Source: Cystobacterineae bacterium | GTDB lineage: Bacteria > Myxococcota > Myxococcia > Myxococcales > Myxococcaceae | Reading direction: 5' to 3' | Assembly: GCA_009781495.1 (NCBI GenBank) | Contig: WQYA01000001.1 | Coordinates: forward strand, 112,187-176,186 | Length of the DNA stretch: 64,000 nt | Part shown: one piece after another, positions 18,568 through 29,717 of the stretch | How positions within the stretch are numbered: position 1 is the first letter of the stretch | Layout: every line of letters starts with the position of its first letter | Translations under genes and position numbers: made by a program | Notes under the pieces: generated by a model | What the model was told of the DNA's origin: nothing | Databases searched by the model: none | Seen by the model: the letters and a program-made list of their open reading frames with translations, nothing else

Positions 18568-18676
18568 TCCAATACATACTCGGGGTTTTAGCGTGAGATG
18601 TCAATTGCAAGAAAAACCCTAGAAAAGGTTTTTCAAAGCGTCAGCTTTGGGTGCTTTGCCTAGGGGCGCTTGTTAG

Positions 18677-19258
18677 TTGTTTCCTATGCTGCCAACGGTG
18701 TTGCTGTCTTTGTTGTTTTCACAAACCTTGTTGTCCCAAACTCAGCTTGTGGAAGCCGAAGTGTTTGTGGACAACGCTGCGTTTTTTGCGCGTGCAGGCT
18801 CTGCAAAAGGTTTGAGGGTAGGCAAGGAGGTATGGGTAGTCGACGGGGATACGTCCAAAATTTTAGGGAGTGCTTTGGTAATGGAGCTTTGGGAGAATAT
18901 GGCGCGCCTGAGTTTGGATGAGGGGGCAAGCCGTCCTCCAAACTCCAAACGCATTCGGTTTTCGAGGGCCATGGGAGAGGAGTTGTGCACAAAGCCCATG
19001 CATGGGAAGGCACAAGTGTTGGGTGTTGGCGCTTTTCAGAAATTGGTGTTGTCGAATGAAAGCGCCGAGGACTGGTCGCGTTGCCATTTGCTTTTGTCCA
19101 CAAACCGAGTTGCGCAGTTGGAGCGCTTGCCTGCCCAAAGTACGGTGGAAATTTTTTTGGCCAAGTTTGTTTCTCTGGAAAGCGTACGTGTCGTCCCCCT
19201 GGAGTATGTTTGGATAGAGTGCCTAGAGGGCAAAGCGAAATGGGTGATAGAGCCCTAG
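18677..19258 (+). CDS. Hypothetical secreted protein
   Basis: Open frame with N-terminal hydrophobic signal-like segment. Confidence 0.6.
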   Translation: MFPMLPTVLLSLLFSQTLLSQTQLVEAEVFVDNAAFFARAGSAKGLRVGKEVWVVDGDTSKILGSALVMELWENMARLSLDEGASRPPNSKRIRFSRAMGEELCTKPMHGKAQVLGVGAFQKLVLSNESAEDWSRCHLLLSTNRVAQLERLPAQSTVEIFLAKFVSLESVRVVPLEYVWIECLEGKAKWVIEP

Positions 19259-19373
19259 CGCCGAGGCATTTGGGTTTTTAGCTGCCTTCAAAAATATGGG
19301 GCATAAAGGTTTTCCAAAACTTAAATGTAAATTGGGTTTGTTAAAATGACATGCTAAGGCCTTTGCCCAGTTT

Positions 19374-22300
19374 ATGACCCCAACATTTTTAAAGTTAGAG
19401 AGAAGTGAAAGGACAGCTGCGCTCCAAGAGGCGTTGAAAAAACGCATTCTCATATTGGATGGAGCGATGGGCACCAACCTGGAGGCGCTGGGCCTTTCGG
19501 TAGAGGCCTTCGGAGGGGAGGCTTTTGGGGGATGCAATGAGCATTTGGTACGCACATGTCCAGAAGCCATACGAAGAGTCCACTCGGAATTTTTGAAAAG
19601 CGGCTGTGACATTCTTCAGACGAACACTTTTGGGGGGACGCCTTTGGTATTGGGGGAGTTTCATTTGGCGAGTGAGGCAGAGGCGTTGAACCGTGAAGCG
19701 GCACAACTTGCCCGGGAGGTAGCGGATGCCCATAGTGTGGAGGGGGGCTTGCGTTGGGTAGCCGGCTCCATGGGGCCGACGACGAAGTCCCTGTCCATTC
19801 TAGGGGGGGTAGACTTTGATGAATTAGCGGATCATTTTACCATACAAGCGAAGGGACTCATTGAGGGGGGCGTAGATTTTCTGCTTTTGGAGACATGCCA
19901 AGACACCAGCAACATAAAGGCGGGGATGCAAGGCATACGCCGCGCCTTTGAGAAGACGGGGTGCGAGTTGCCTATAGCCGTTTCCATGACAGTTGAGCCC
20001 TCGGGGACATTGTTGGCCGGGCAAACGGTGGAAGCTGTGCTTGCGTCCATAGAGCACTGGCCTTTGCTTTATATTGGCCTCAATTGTGCGACTGGCCCTT
20101 CGGCCATGGCAGAGCATTTGAGGAGTTTGGCTTCCATGTCTCCCTTCCCGACGGCCTGCGTACCCAATGCAGGGCTGCCGGACTCCAATGGCCGCTATTT
20201 GGAGACGCCTGAAATGTTGGCTGCGACACTCAAAGGTTTTGCGGAGCGCGGGTGGTTGAATATGGTGGGGGGGTGTTGCGGCACACGCCCCGAGCATATT
20301 GCCTGTATTGCCCAAAAACTCCGCGGGGTGTTGCCTCGAAAACCGAGTATTGCTTTGCATTCCTTGCTTGCGGGGATGGAGGTGTTGGATGTGGATGAGT
20401 CTAAGCCTATTTTAATTGGCGAGCGTACCAACGTACATGGCTCCAAAAAGTTTAAGCGCCTCATTGCAGAAGGGCATTGGGAAGAGGCTGCCGAAGTGGC
20501 CAAGTCCCAAGCGCGCAAAGGCGCCCACCTTGTGGACATATGCCTTGCCAACCCGGAGCGAAACGAATGGGAGGACATGCGGCGGCTTCTCCCGCTGGTG
20601 AATAAAAAAATAAAAGCGGGGATTGCCATTGACTCGCAGACGCCACAGGTGGTGGAGGCGGCACTCAAACTGTGCCAGGGCAAGTGCCTCATTAACTCCA
20701 TTAACCTTGAAGAGGGTGAAGCTAAATTTTTAGCCATAGCCCGTTTAGCAAAAGCCTATGGCGCCTCCCTGGTTGTAGGCTGTATTGACGAAACGGGTAT
20801 GGCGGTTTCAAGGGTCCGCAAGCTGGAGGTTTTGAGGCGGGCTAAAAAGCTGTTAAATGAAACCGGCATAGAAGACAGGGATATTTTCTTTGACGTATTG
20901 GTATTCCCCTGTGCTTCAGGGGACGAGAAATACACAGGCAGCGCCCTGGAGACGGTGGAAGGCATTCGACTGGCCAAGGAACTTTTCCCGTTGTGCAAAA
21001 CCTTGCTGGGCATTTCGAATGTGAGTTTCGGCCTTCCTGCCGCGGGCCGGGAAGTTTTGAATGCTGTTTTCATGCAGCGTTGTGTGGAGGCGGGCCTGGA
21101 CGCTGCCATTGTCAACACAGAGCAGTTGAAGCGTTACTCGCAACTCTCTTTGGAAGAAACCTCGCTGTGTGAAGAACTGTTGAGCCATTCTTCCAAGGAG
21201 GCTTTGGATGCTTTTATAAAATTTTTTCGGGACAAACAGCTGGAGCCCAAGCCCACAACACAACACTTGTCTGCGGATGAGAGGCTGAAGTTTTGTGTGC
21301 GGGAAGGAAGCCAGGAGGGGCTGTTTGAAGCCATTGAAGAAAAGCTTCTGGAGATGGAGCCCTTGCAAATTGTCAACGGGCCTCTCATGACGGCGATGGA
21401 CGAGGTGGGGGGGTTGTTTGCTCAAAACCGGTTGATTGTGGCTGAAGTTTTGCAGAGTGCGGAGGTGATGAGGGCGGCTGTTTCCTATTTGCGTCCCAAA
21501 ATGGAAAGTGCGCAGCCAAAAATTTCTCGGGGGAGGATGTTGCTTGCCACGGTGAAGGGCGATGTGCATGACATTGGCAAAAACTTGGTAGAAGTTATTT
21601 TTTCAAGCAACGGTATTGAGGTTGTAGACTTAGGCACCAAAGTACTTTCGTCACGCATTATAGAGAATGTACATTCTCATTTTCCCGATTTGATTGGCTT
21701 GTCGGGTTTGCTTGTCAAAAGTGCGCACCAGATGAAGGCGACGGTGGAGGATTTGCGGCAGGCAGGCATTTGCGTGCCGGTGTTGGTAGGGGGGGCAGCC
21801 CTTTCAGAGCGTTTTGTAGTGGAGCAAATGGCTCCGGCCTATGGTGGGACGGTTGCCTATGCAAAAGATGCCATGCAAGGGTTGGGCATTGCTTTGAAGA
21901 TGTTGAACGGGGAGGGGTTGAAAGAAACACTTTCGCATGTGGGGCAAGACACCCCCCAAGACATTTCTCTCAGGGCTCCGGCTTTTAAAACGCCGGACAA
22001 AACCCTGTCGCCTTTTGCTGAGCGCTTAGAGCCCAGTGGTTTTTCTATTCCGGAGCCGCCGGATTTTGAGAGGCACTTGCTGGAGCACATTCCTGCAGAA
22101 GAAATTCTCTCTTGGCTCAACCCCATTGCTTTGTTGGTGCAACCTTTTGGCATTTCCGCGCAGTCTGCGAGGTTGCTTGTCAGCGGAAAAGTGGACGAGC
22201 AGTCCATAGACTTACGCTCGCAAAATGTATGGCGTGCCATGGAAGAAATGCGTCTTTGGTTTTGTCAACACTGTCAGCCCAAAGCCATATTTCAATTTTT

Positions 22301-22847
22301 TAGGGTAGCCCCCAAAGGGGATACCCTAGAGTTATTTGAGGCTACGGGGAGGAGGGTGTTAGCAAGTTTTCATTTCCCTCGAAAAGGCGCTTGCCTTGCC
22401 GACTATATTGCGCCGGCGGAAGCGCTAACCCCTTGCGACAACTTTGCGCTTTTTGTGGTGACGGTTGGCGACAAAATAAACCCCATGTTGGACGCACTCA
22501 AGGAAGAGGGCGCCTTTCTCAAAATGCATGCGCTGGGGGCATTGGCGACTTCTGCGGCCGAAGCATGTGCGGAGTGGCTGCATGCAAAAATACGGGGGCT
22601 TTGGGGTTTTCCTGACGAGCCGGGGATAGGTTTAGATTGGATTTTTAAGTCACGCTACAGGGGGAAGCGTTATTCTTTTGGCTATCCTTCATGTCCCAAT
22701 TTGGATGAGCAAAGGGTTTTGTTTGAATTGCTGCACCCCGAGGAGATTGGCCTACGCTTGACGGAGGAATGTATGATGGAGCCTGAGGCCTCGGTATCCG
22801 CCATGGTTTTTCACCATCCCCATGCCCGCTATTTCTCTGTGCTTTGA
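19374..22847 (+). CDS. metH: Cobalamin-dependent methionine synthase
   Basis: ILDGAMGTNLEALGL, VGGCCGTRPEHI, pterin-binding IGERTNVHGSKKF, cobalamin motif GDVHDIGKNLV, C-terminal activation domain. Confidence 0.97.
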   Translation: MTPTFLKLERSERTAALQEALKKRILILDGAMGTNLEALGLSVEAFGGEAFGGCNEHLVRTCPEAIRRVHSEFLKSGCDILQTNTFGGTPLVLGEFHLASEAEALNREAAQLAREVADAHSVEGGLRWVAGSMGPTTKSLSILGGVDFDELADHFTIQAKGLIEGGVDFLLLETCQDTSNIKAGMQGIRRAFEKTGCELPIAVSMTVEPSGTLLAGQTVEAVLASIEHWPLLYIGLNCATGPSAMAEHLRSLASMSPFPTACVPNAGLPDSNGRYLETPEMLAATLKGFAERGWLNMVGGCCGTRPEHIACIAQKLRGVLPRKPSIALHSLLAGMEVLDVDESKPILIGERTNVHGSKKFKRLIAEGHWEEAAEVAKSQARKGAHLVDICLANPERNEWEDMRRLLPLVNKKIKAGIAIDSQTPQVVEAALKLCQGKCLINSINLEEGEAKFLAIARLAKAYGASLVVGCIDETGMAVSRVRKLEVLRRAKKLLNETGIEDRDIFFDVLVFPCASGDEKYTGSALETVEGIRLAKELFPLCKTLLGISNVSFGLPAAGREVLNAVFMQRCVEAGLDAAIVNTEQLKRYSQLSLEETSLCEELLSHSSKEALDAFIKFFRDKQLEPKPTTQHLSADERLKFCVREGSQEGLFEAIEEKLLEMEPLQIVNGPLMTAMDEVGGLFAQNRLIVAEVLQSAEVMRAAVSYLRPKMESAQPKISRGRMLLATVKGDVHDIGKNLVEVIFSSNGIEVVDLGTKVLSSRIIENVHSHFPDLIGLSGLLVKSAHQMKATVEDLRQAGICVPVLVGGAALSERFVVEQMAPAYGGTVAYAKDAMQGLGIALKMLNGEGLKETLSHVGQDTPQDISLRAPAFKTPDKTLSPFAERLEPSGFSIPEPPDFERHLLEHIPAEEILSWLNPIALLVQPFGISAQSARLLVSGKVDEQSIDLRSQNVWRAMEEMRLWFCQHCQPKAIFQFFRVAPKGDTLELFEATGRRVLASFHFPRKGACLADYIAPAEALTPCDNFALFVVTVGDKINPMLDALKEEGAFLKMHALGALATSAAEACAEWLHAKIRGLWGFPDEPGIGLDWIFKSRYRGKRYSFGYPSCPNLDEQRVLFELLHPEEIGLRLTEECMMEPEASVSAMVFHHPHARYFSVL

Positions 22848-22976
22848 AAGAAGAGGAGAAAGCCAAGGCGCACAAGGGCAGACAGTTGCTCCCAAAGCGG
22901 GTGCCTTGGAAGCATTGCACTCATAGGCAAAATGGGCCAGACTGAGGGCAGGCCAGGAGGAAGCGGGTGGTAGGTT

Positions 22977-23252
22977 TTGCCGCAGGATGCGCCCAAGGAG
23001 TCCAACGTGGAGAAGAGCGTTTTGGGAGTGGATTATGTTTCCCTGATTATTTTTGTTGCGGCCTATATGTTTACATGGGTTCGCAGCGTACCCCTCAGGG
23101 TGCGAGACGCGGTATTTGGTTTAGCGCTTGGGGGGATTGGAACCTATAGAATGGTTTTAGGGGCCAAGGACTTTAATTTTGCCATTGCCTTAGCGGCATT
23201 GGTAATAGGGATCTTTTATCTCGCCAAAGCCCTAAGGGGGGGGAGGCGTTAG
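22977..23252 (+). CDS. Small hypothetical membrane protein
   Basis: Open frame with predicted TM segments; weak support. Confidence 0.45.
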   Translation: MPQDAPKESNVEKSVLGVDYVSLIIFVAAYMFTWVRSVPLRVRDAVFGLALGGIGTYRMVLGAKDFNFAIALAALVIGIFYLAKALRGGRR

Positions 23253-23334
23253 GCGGGTTTCTACCCCTAAAACCTTCTTTAAACTTCCTATAGCTGTTTT
23301 CGTGTTTGCGCCTTTAAAGCGGTCCCCCCTCTCT

Positions 23335-23374
23335 ATAAAAAAACCTTCCCCGAGTCTAAGTCGAGGAAGGTTTT
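23335..23374 (-). terminator. Intrinsic terminator of groESL
   Basis: Minus-strand AAAACCTTCCTCGA-loop-TCGGGGAAGGTTTTTTT hairpin (one G-U) immediately 3' of groEL. Confidence 0.85.
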
Positions 23375-23397
23375 GAGTTTAAAGCGCGTGGACGGAA

Positions 23398-25053
<1,656 letters not shown>

Positions 25054-25067
25054 TTAAAAATTAAAAG

Positions 25068-25358
25068 TTATTTTTCAATGACACCCAACACATCTTCTTC
25101 ACGAAGAATCAGGTGATCTTCCCCATCAATTTTGATTTCGGTTCCGGCATATTTGCTGAACAGAATGGTATCGCCGGCTTTGATATCCAAAGGACGGACT
25201 TTGCCATCATCCAGCAACTTGCCGTTGCCTACGGCGAGGACATGGCCTTCCAAGGGCTTTTCTTTGGCGGAATCGGGAATGATGATGCCTCCCTTGGTTT
25301 TGGTTTCCTCTGCGACCCGTTTGACGATGAGTCGGTCATGCAATGGACGAATCTTCAT
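25068..25358 (-). CDS. groES: Co-chaperonin GroES
   Basis: [35 protein letters not shown]. Confidence 0.98.
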   Translation of the reverse strand: MKIRPLHDRLIVKRVAEETKTKGGIIIPDSAKEKPLEGHVLAVGNGKLLDDGKVRPLDIKAGDTILFSKYAGTEIKIDGEDHLILREEDVLGVIEK

Positions 25359-25397
25359 CTTTTGCTCTCCTTAACGACGATCAAAATGAAATCGAAT

Positions 25398-25465
25398 GCT
25401 TGGCCTTCAATATCCACATTGGGCCAAGCGTGCACCCGATATAACCACGCATTGAAATGCGTCAA
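25398..25465 (-). promoter_or_regulatory. Putative groESL sigma70-type promoter with two inverted repeats
   Basis: Minus strand TTGACG (25465-25460), 16-bp spacer, TATATC (25443-25438); perfect GCTTGGCC-N16-GGCCAAGC and ACGCAT-N4-ATGCGT. Confidence 0.5.
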
Positions 25466-25591
25466 GCTTTAGTCCCAAAAAGAATCTCGACACCACAAAT
25501 ATTGAGTTGAATTTTCGAAACAATGTTAGGGGGAAAAGGTATTGCTAAGGCGGGAAGTGAGTGGCCCCGTTTTTTTTAGGTGTAAGACAAG

Positions 25592-26041
25592 GTGGATATT
25601 CCTCAAGAACATTCTGCCGGCGGCGTTGTCATCCGTTGGCAAGGCGTCCAAACGCAAGTCGCCGTCATTCGGCCGGCTTCAAGCAAGGCATTGGCTTTGC
25701 CGAAGGGACACATCAACCCTGGCGAGTCTTGCGAGGCGGCTGCGGCGCGTGAATTATGGGAGGAGACAGGTATTCACGGCAAGTTGATGGGGAAGCTTGG
25801 GGACATCCGCTATCGCTATTCGTTCCGGGGGCGGTGGATTTCAAAAGTGGTGAGTTTTTTTCTTTTTTTCTATGAAGCTGGAGAGGTTAACCAGCTTGAG
25901 CCGGCCATGCGCAAAGAGGTAGCAGAAGCTTTATGGGTGGATACGCAGGTGGGTTTAAAAGCTTTATCCTACCCGGGGGAGCGCGACATGTTGACCAAAG
26001 CGCTCCAGAGAATCCAAAGTTTCCCTCAAGCCCCCGGCTAG
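25592..26041 (+). CDS. NUDIX hydrolase
   Basis: Nudix box: GHINPGESCEAAAARELWEETGIHG. Confidence 0.93.
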   Translation: MDIPQEHSAGGVVIRWQGVQTQVAVIRPASSKALALPKGHINPGESCEAAAARELWEETGIHGKLMGKLGDIRYRYSFRGRWISKVVSFFLFFYEAGEVNQLEPAMRKEVAEALWVDTQVGLKALSYPGERDMLTKALQRIQSFPQAPG

Positions 26042-26166
26042 AGCCATTTCTGTTTAAGCGCATACGCTGGAATTTCTATTCCCAGCAAGCGAGAGATAGG
26101 GAGGAATGTCTAGGACTCAACCCAAACCGCTCTAGGGCCTTCACGAGTCCTGGTTGTTCCAGCTTG

Positions 26167-26406
26167 TCACTTGTCAGCGGAAGCTTCGTCGAATTTGCCG
26201 GAAAGTGCGTCGCGCACCTCTCTGTCAAAGCGGACTTGTCCTGTGGCGATTTCGCGCAACGCCGTGACAGGAAGCTTGTTTTTGGCTGAATCAATCAAAG
26301 GTTTTGCTCCCGAAAGCAATTGTCGGGTGCGCTTGGCTGCCAACAAAACCAGAGCAAAACGGTTGTCAACAAGGGGGAGACAGTCTTCGACGGTTACGCG
26401 TGCCAT
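26167..26406 (-). CDS. rpoZ: RNA polymerase omega subunit
   Basis: [33 protein letters not shown]...[15 protein letters not shown]. Confidence 0.93.
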   Translation of the reverse strand: MARVTVEDCLPLVDNRFALVLLAAKRTRQLLSGAKPLIDSAKNKLPVTALREIATGQVRFDREVRDALSGKFDEASADK

Positions 26407-26530
26407 AAGTCAATACTAAGGAAGGAGGGTAAAAAACGAAAGTTCTTATAACGATAAAGCCTACCCCCAGGTCAACTTATTTTTTGTAGTCGCAGCGAGT
26501 GACCCATGGGGACAGGCCTGCCCACACCGT

Positions 26531-27229
26531 TTATTCCATAGCCTGAACAATGGCTTCAATGTGGATTTGAGTCGTATTCAGCACCCAGCTGTCCAAGTCG
26601 CCGTCTTCTATCATCAGCGGCAACTCCGTACAGCCGAGCACCAGGCTGTCTGCATGGTGTTCCTCCATTAACCCGCCCGCAATTTCCAGCATCCGCTGTT
26701 TGTCTTCCGGCACGACAATGCCGTCCTCAAGTTTCGGAAAAATGAGGCTGTGGATGATGGCTTGCGTTTCTTCCGGGGGCACAATGGCCGTCATGCCATA
26801 TTTTTCAAACGCTTCAGCATAAAGGCCGCTGCCCATGGTGAAGCGCGTCCCCAATATAACCGCTTTTTTGCACGCCTTCGCCTGCGCATGGGCACAAGTG
26901 GCTTCGACAATGCTGATGAGCGGCAGCGCGGACTGCCTTTGGACTTCGTCAAAGACAATGTGCGGACTGTTTGAAGCGATGGCGGCAAACTCCGCACCGG
27001 CATCGGCCAGGTTTTGGATGGCGCGCAGCAAGCGGCGAATGAGCGCGTCCCAGTCCTTGTTGGACAGGAAGGACAACATCTCCGTCATGTTGATGCTGTT
27101 GATGATGATTTCGGGATAATTCTCATCCTTCGTCTTTGCCCTGAAGCCACGAAGGATGCCGCTATAATAATCCAAAGTGGAGGCTGGACCAATCCCCCCA
27201 ACAATCCCCACTTTTTTGCTTTTGTTCAT
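26531..27229 (-). CDS. Aspartate/glutamate (amino acid) racemase
   Basis: KVGIVGGIGPASTLDYY; ASNSPHIVFDEVQ; LVLGCTELPLMIEDGD. Confidence 0.9.
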   Translation of the reverse strand: MNKSKKVGIVGGIGPASTLDYYSGILRGFRAKTKDENYPEIIINSINMTEMLSFLSNKDWDALIRRLLRAIQNLADAGAEFAAIASNSPHIVFDEVQRQSALPLISIVEATCAHAQAKACKKAVILGTRFTMGSGLYAEAFEKYGMTAIVPPEETQAIIHSLIFPKLEDGIVVPEDKQRMLEIAGGLMEEHHADSLVLGCTELPLMIEDGDLDSWVLNTTQIHIEAIVQAME

Positions 27230-27335
27230 GGTCCGCTTTATTCCACAGGATTGCAGAAGTTTGCAACGGCGAGGCAAGGGAAGAAGCACTTCCATCCGCT
27301 TTCGCTGTTGGGAGGAGAGGAGGAAAGGGGGGGGA

Positions 27336-28703
27336 TTAAACCTTCTTTAAAAGTTGAAGCGCAAAATCCGTATAGGGTGGATAACGTAAGGGAATATCCA
27401 TATGTCTGGACTTATGCAGCACACTCTTATGGTGCGTAAACGCATCAAACCCCGCCTTGCCGTGGTAGCTGCCCATGCCGCTGTCGCCGACGCCGCCGAA
27501 GGGCAGGCGCGGTATGGACAGGTGCACAAGGGTATCATTGATGCAGCCGCCGCCGAAGGACACATGGCGCAAAACATAGCTTTGGTTTTTTTTGCTGGCG
27601 CTAAAGAGATAGAGGGCCAGCGGTTTAGGGCGTGCATTTATCCATTGGGCGGCTTCTTCCAGGGAGTCATAGCCCAGCACCGGCAGGAGGGGGCCAAATA
27701 TTTCTTCTTTCATCAGCGGCGCATCCCAGGAAACGCTGTCGAGCAGGGTGGGTTCTATTTTCAAGGAGGCCAAGTGAGAGTTGCCGCCCAGGACGATTTT
27801 TTCACCTTTCAGCAGCCCCAGCAGACGGTGGAAATGTTTTTCGTTGATGATTTTGGGGTAGTCGGAATTTTCGAGGGGTTTTTCGCCATAGAGGGTTTGA
27901 ATGGCGGCGGACATTTCTTCGAGCAGTTTTTTTTGGATGGAAGCATGCGCCAGCACATAATCCGGCGCGACGCAAGTCTGTCCGGCATTGACGAATTTTC
28001 CCCAAACAATGCGTTTGGCCGCCTGTTTGAGAGGGGCGGTCTCATCGACGATGCAGGGGCTTTTGCCTCCCAACTCCAAGACAACGGGGGTCAGGTACCG
28101 TGAGGCGGCCTGCATAACGCTGCGTCCCACAGCGGTGCTTCCCGTGAAAAAAATCATGTCATAGCGCTCGTCAAGCAGTGCCGCATTTTCCTTTCGGCCG
28201 CCCTGCACCAGCGCCACATGGCCCGCGTCAAAAACCTCAGTACACATTTTCGCCAGGAGGGAGGAGGCAGCAGGGGAATAGGCCGAGGGTTTGACGATGG
28301 CGCAATTACCGGCAGCGACAGCGGCGATAAGGGGGGTTAGCGTTAGCATAAAGGGATAATTCCAGGGGGAGATAAGGAGGGCCACGCCATAGGGCTCAGG
28401 GTATATCCGTCCCAGAGAGGGGAAATTTTTCAGGTTAGAGAGGACCCTTTGGGGGCGGCTCCAGCGTTGGAGGTGTTTGAGGGTAAAGCGCAACTCGTCC
28501 AGGACGGTGCCCACTTCCGTGGCATAGGCCTCGAACGGCGCCTTATTCAAATCCGTTTTCAGCGCGGCCAGAATGTCCTCTTCGTGGCAGCCTATCCAAT
28601 GTTGGAGTTTTTTCAGACATTGAAGGCGGAACGCGAGGTTTTTGCTTTGCCCGGTTGAAAAAAACCTGCGCTGATTTTTTAGGATTTTAGAAAAATCAGC
28701 CAT
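27336..28703 (-). CDS. Aldehyde dehydrogenase (class 3-like)
   Basis: ISPWNYPFMLTLTPLIAAVAAGNCAIVKPS; FTGSTAVGRSVM; ELGGKSPCIVDE; FVNAGQTCVAPDYVL. Confidence 0.95.
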   Translation of the reverse strand: MADFSKILKNQRRFFSTGQSKNLAFRLQCLKKLQHWIGCHEEDILAALKTDLNKAPFEAYATEVGTVLDELRFTLKHLQRWSRPQRVLSNLKNFPSLGRIYPEPYGVALLISPWNYPFMLTLTPLIAAVAAGNCAIVKPSAYSPAASSLLAKMCTEVFDAGHVALVQGGRKENAALLDERYDMIFFTGSTAVGRSVMQAASRYLTPVVLELGGKSPCIVDETAPLKQAAKRIVWGKFVNAGQTCVAPDYVLAHASIQKKLLEEMSAAIQTLYGEKPLENSDYPKIINEKHFHRLLGLLKGEKIVLGGNSHLASLKIEPTLLDSVSWDAPLMKEEIFGPLLPVLGYDSLEEAAQWINARPKPLALYLFSASKKNQSYVLRHVSFGGGCINDTLVHLSIPRLPFGGVGDSGMGSYHGKAGFDAFTHHKSVLHKSRHMDIPLRYPPYTDFALQLLKKV

Positions 28704-28725
28704 GGTTTAGCCTCCGTTAGGTTAT

Positions 28726-29088
28726 TCATTCTATTTTGTCATATGTCCCGCCGGTATTTTTATTCGTCAGAGTGCCTCTTTTCTCAACCAGCAAACATTT
28801 GACCAAGGAAGTGCATACCGGGCGGTGGCGGGTGCCTTTGGGGACAATGATGAAGTCACCAACACCCAAATCGACAAGCCCGTCGTCGAATTCAAGCTGC
28901 ATCTTGCCTTCTAAAACGACGAACATTTCGTCCGAGCTCTCATGGACGTGAAAATCAAGCTTTCGGTTTTCTACGACTGCGATGTTCATCATGTGATCGT
29001 CGAAAGCTCCAATTTCTGTGTATTCACAAAGGTTTGTCGCGTTCGAAGCACAAGTGCGAAAGTTTTTTTTCTGAATCATTGTGCACAC
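28726..29088 (-). CDS. Cupin-domain protein
   Basis: DFHVHESSDEMFVVLEGKMQLEFDDG...GDFIIVPKGTRHRP. Confidence 0.9.
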   Translation of the reverse strand: MCTMIQKKNFRTCASNATNLCEYTEIGAFDDHMMNIAVVENRKLDFHVHESSDEMFVVLEGKMQLEFDDGLVDLGVGDFIIVPKGTRHRPVCTSLVKCLLVEKRGTLTNKNTGGTYDKIE

Positions 29089-29118
29089 TCTTTGTTTTCA
29101 TAAAACCAAAACATTCTA

Positions 29119-29691
29119 TTATTTTTTCGGCTCAAAGGCGATGGAGGCGAGGCATTTTGGGTTTTTCTCTTTGAAGCCGAAAGACAGTTTTCCCCAGGGC
29201 AAAAGTTGGGAGTGGCTGGTTTCTTCTTCAAGGGAGCGCCCGCGGGGAAGCTGGGTTATTTGAAGCTCACTGTATCGCTCGCGTATTTGCTCAAGGGTGA
29301 GGCAAGCGCCGTCCATCTCCAACACCAAAAATCCCGGGTGGCTGCCTTCGCGTTTTATTCGCAAATCCACATTCGAAATGACAATGCCCTCGGCCAGGCG
29401 GATGGGCGGACTCTTAAAAAAGCGAAACAGCTTGTTAGAGTTGTTGTCGACTTCGCTCAAGGGTGTGGCCAGCGCTGTTTCGACTTTCTGTTTGGAGAAT
29501 GGAATTTGTTGCGAAAGCGTGTCAATGGCTTGCCACAAACTCATGTTTGTTGGCGTTGTTGTCGCTTTCTCGTCTGCATGGGAAAGCCCGGGCATGGCCA
29601 GCAACACAACGGCCAGGCATACAAAGCAGCCTCTGGCGCCGGCCCTTTTTGTGAGGGTTGTTTTAGAATGGGTATCTTGAATTTCTGTCAT
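29119..29691 (-). CDS. Secreted hypothetical protein, candidate cognate immunity partner of the upstream metallopeptidase-like lipoprotein
   Basis: Signal peptide-like N-terminus (CFVCLAVVLLAMPGLSHADE) and domain DLRIKREGSHPGFLVLEMDGACLTLEQIRERY...RGRSLEEETSHSQLLPWGKLSFGFKEKNPKCLASIAF. Confidence 0.6.
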   Translation of the reverse strand: MTEIQDTHSKTTLTKRAGARGCFVCLAVVLLAMPGLSHADEKATTTPTNMSLWQAIDTLSQQIPFSKQKVETALATPLSEVDNNSNKLFRFFKSPPIRLAEGIVISNVDLRIKREGSHPGFLVLEMDGACLTLEQIRERYSELQITQLPRGRSLEEETSHSQLLPWGKLSFGFKEKNPKCLASIAFEPKK

Positions 29692-29717
29692 CTGTCTCCT
29701 CTTTCCTTCCTCTCCCT

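Noticed and set aside
25370-25500. CIRCE/HrcA operator upstream of groES
   Set aside because: No TTAGCACTC/GAGTGCTAA sequence seen; different inverted repeats reported separately.
27402-28103. 233-aa plus-strand ORF
   Set aside because: Antisense to a clear aldehyde dehydrogenase; no motif.
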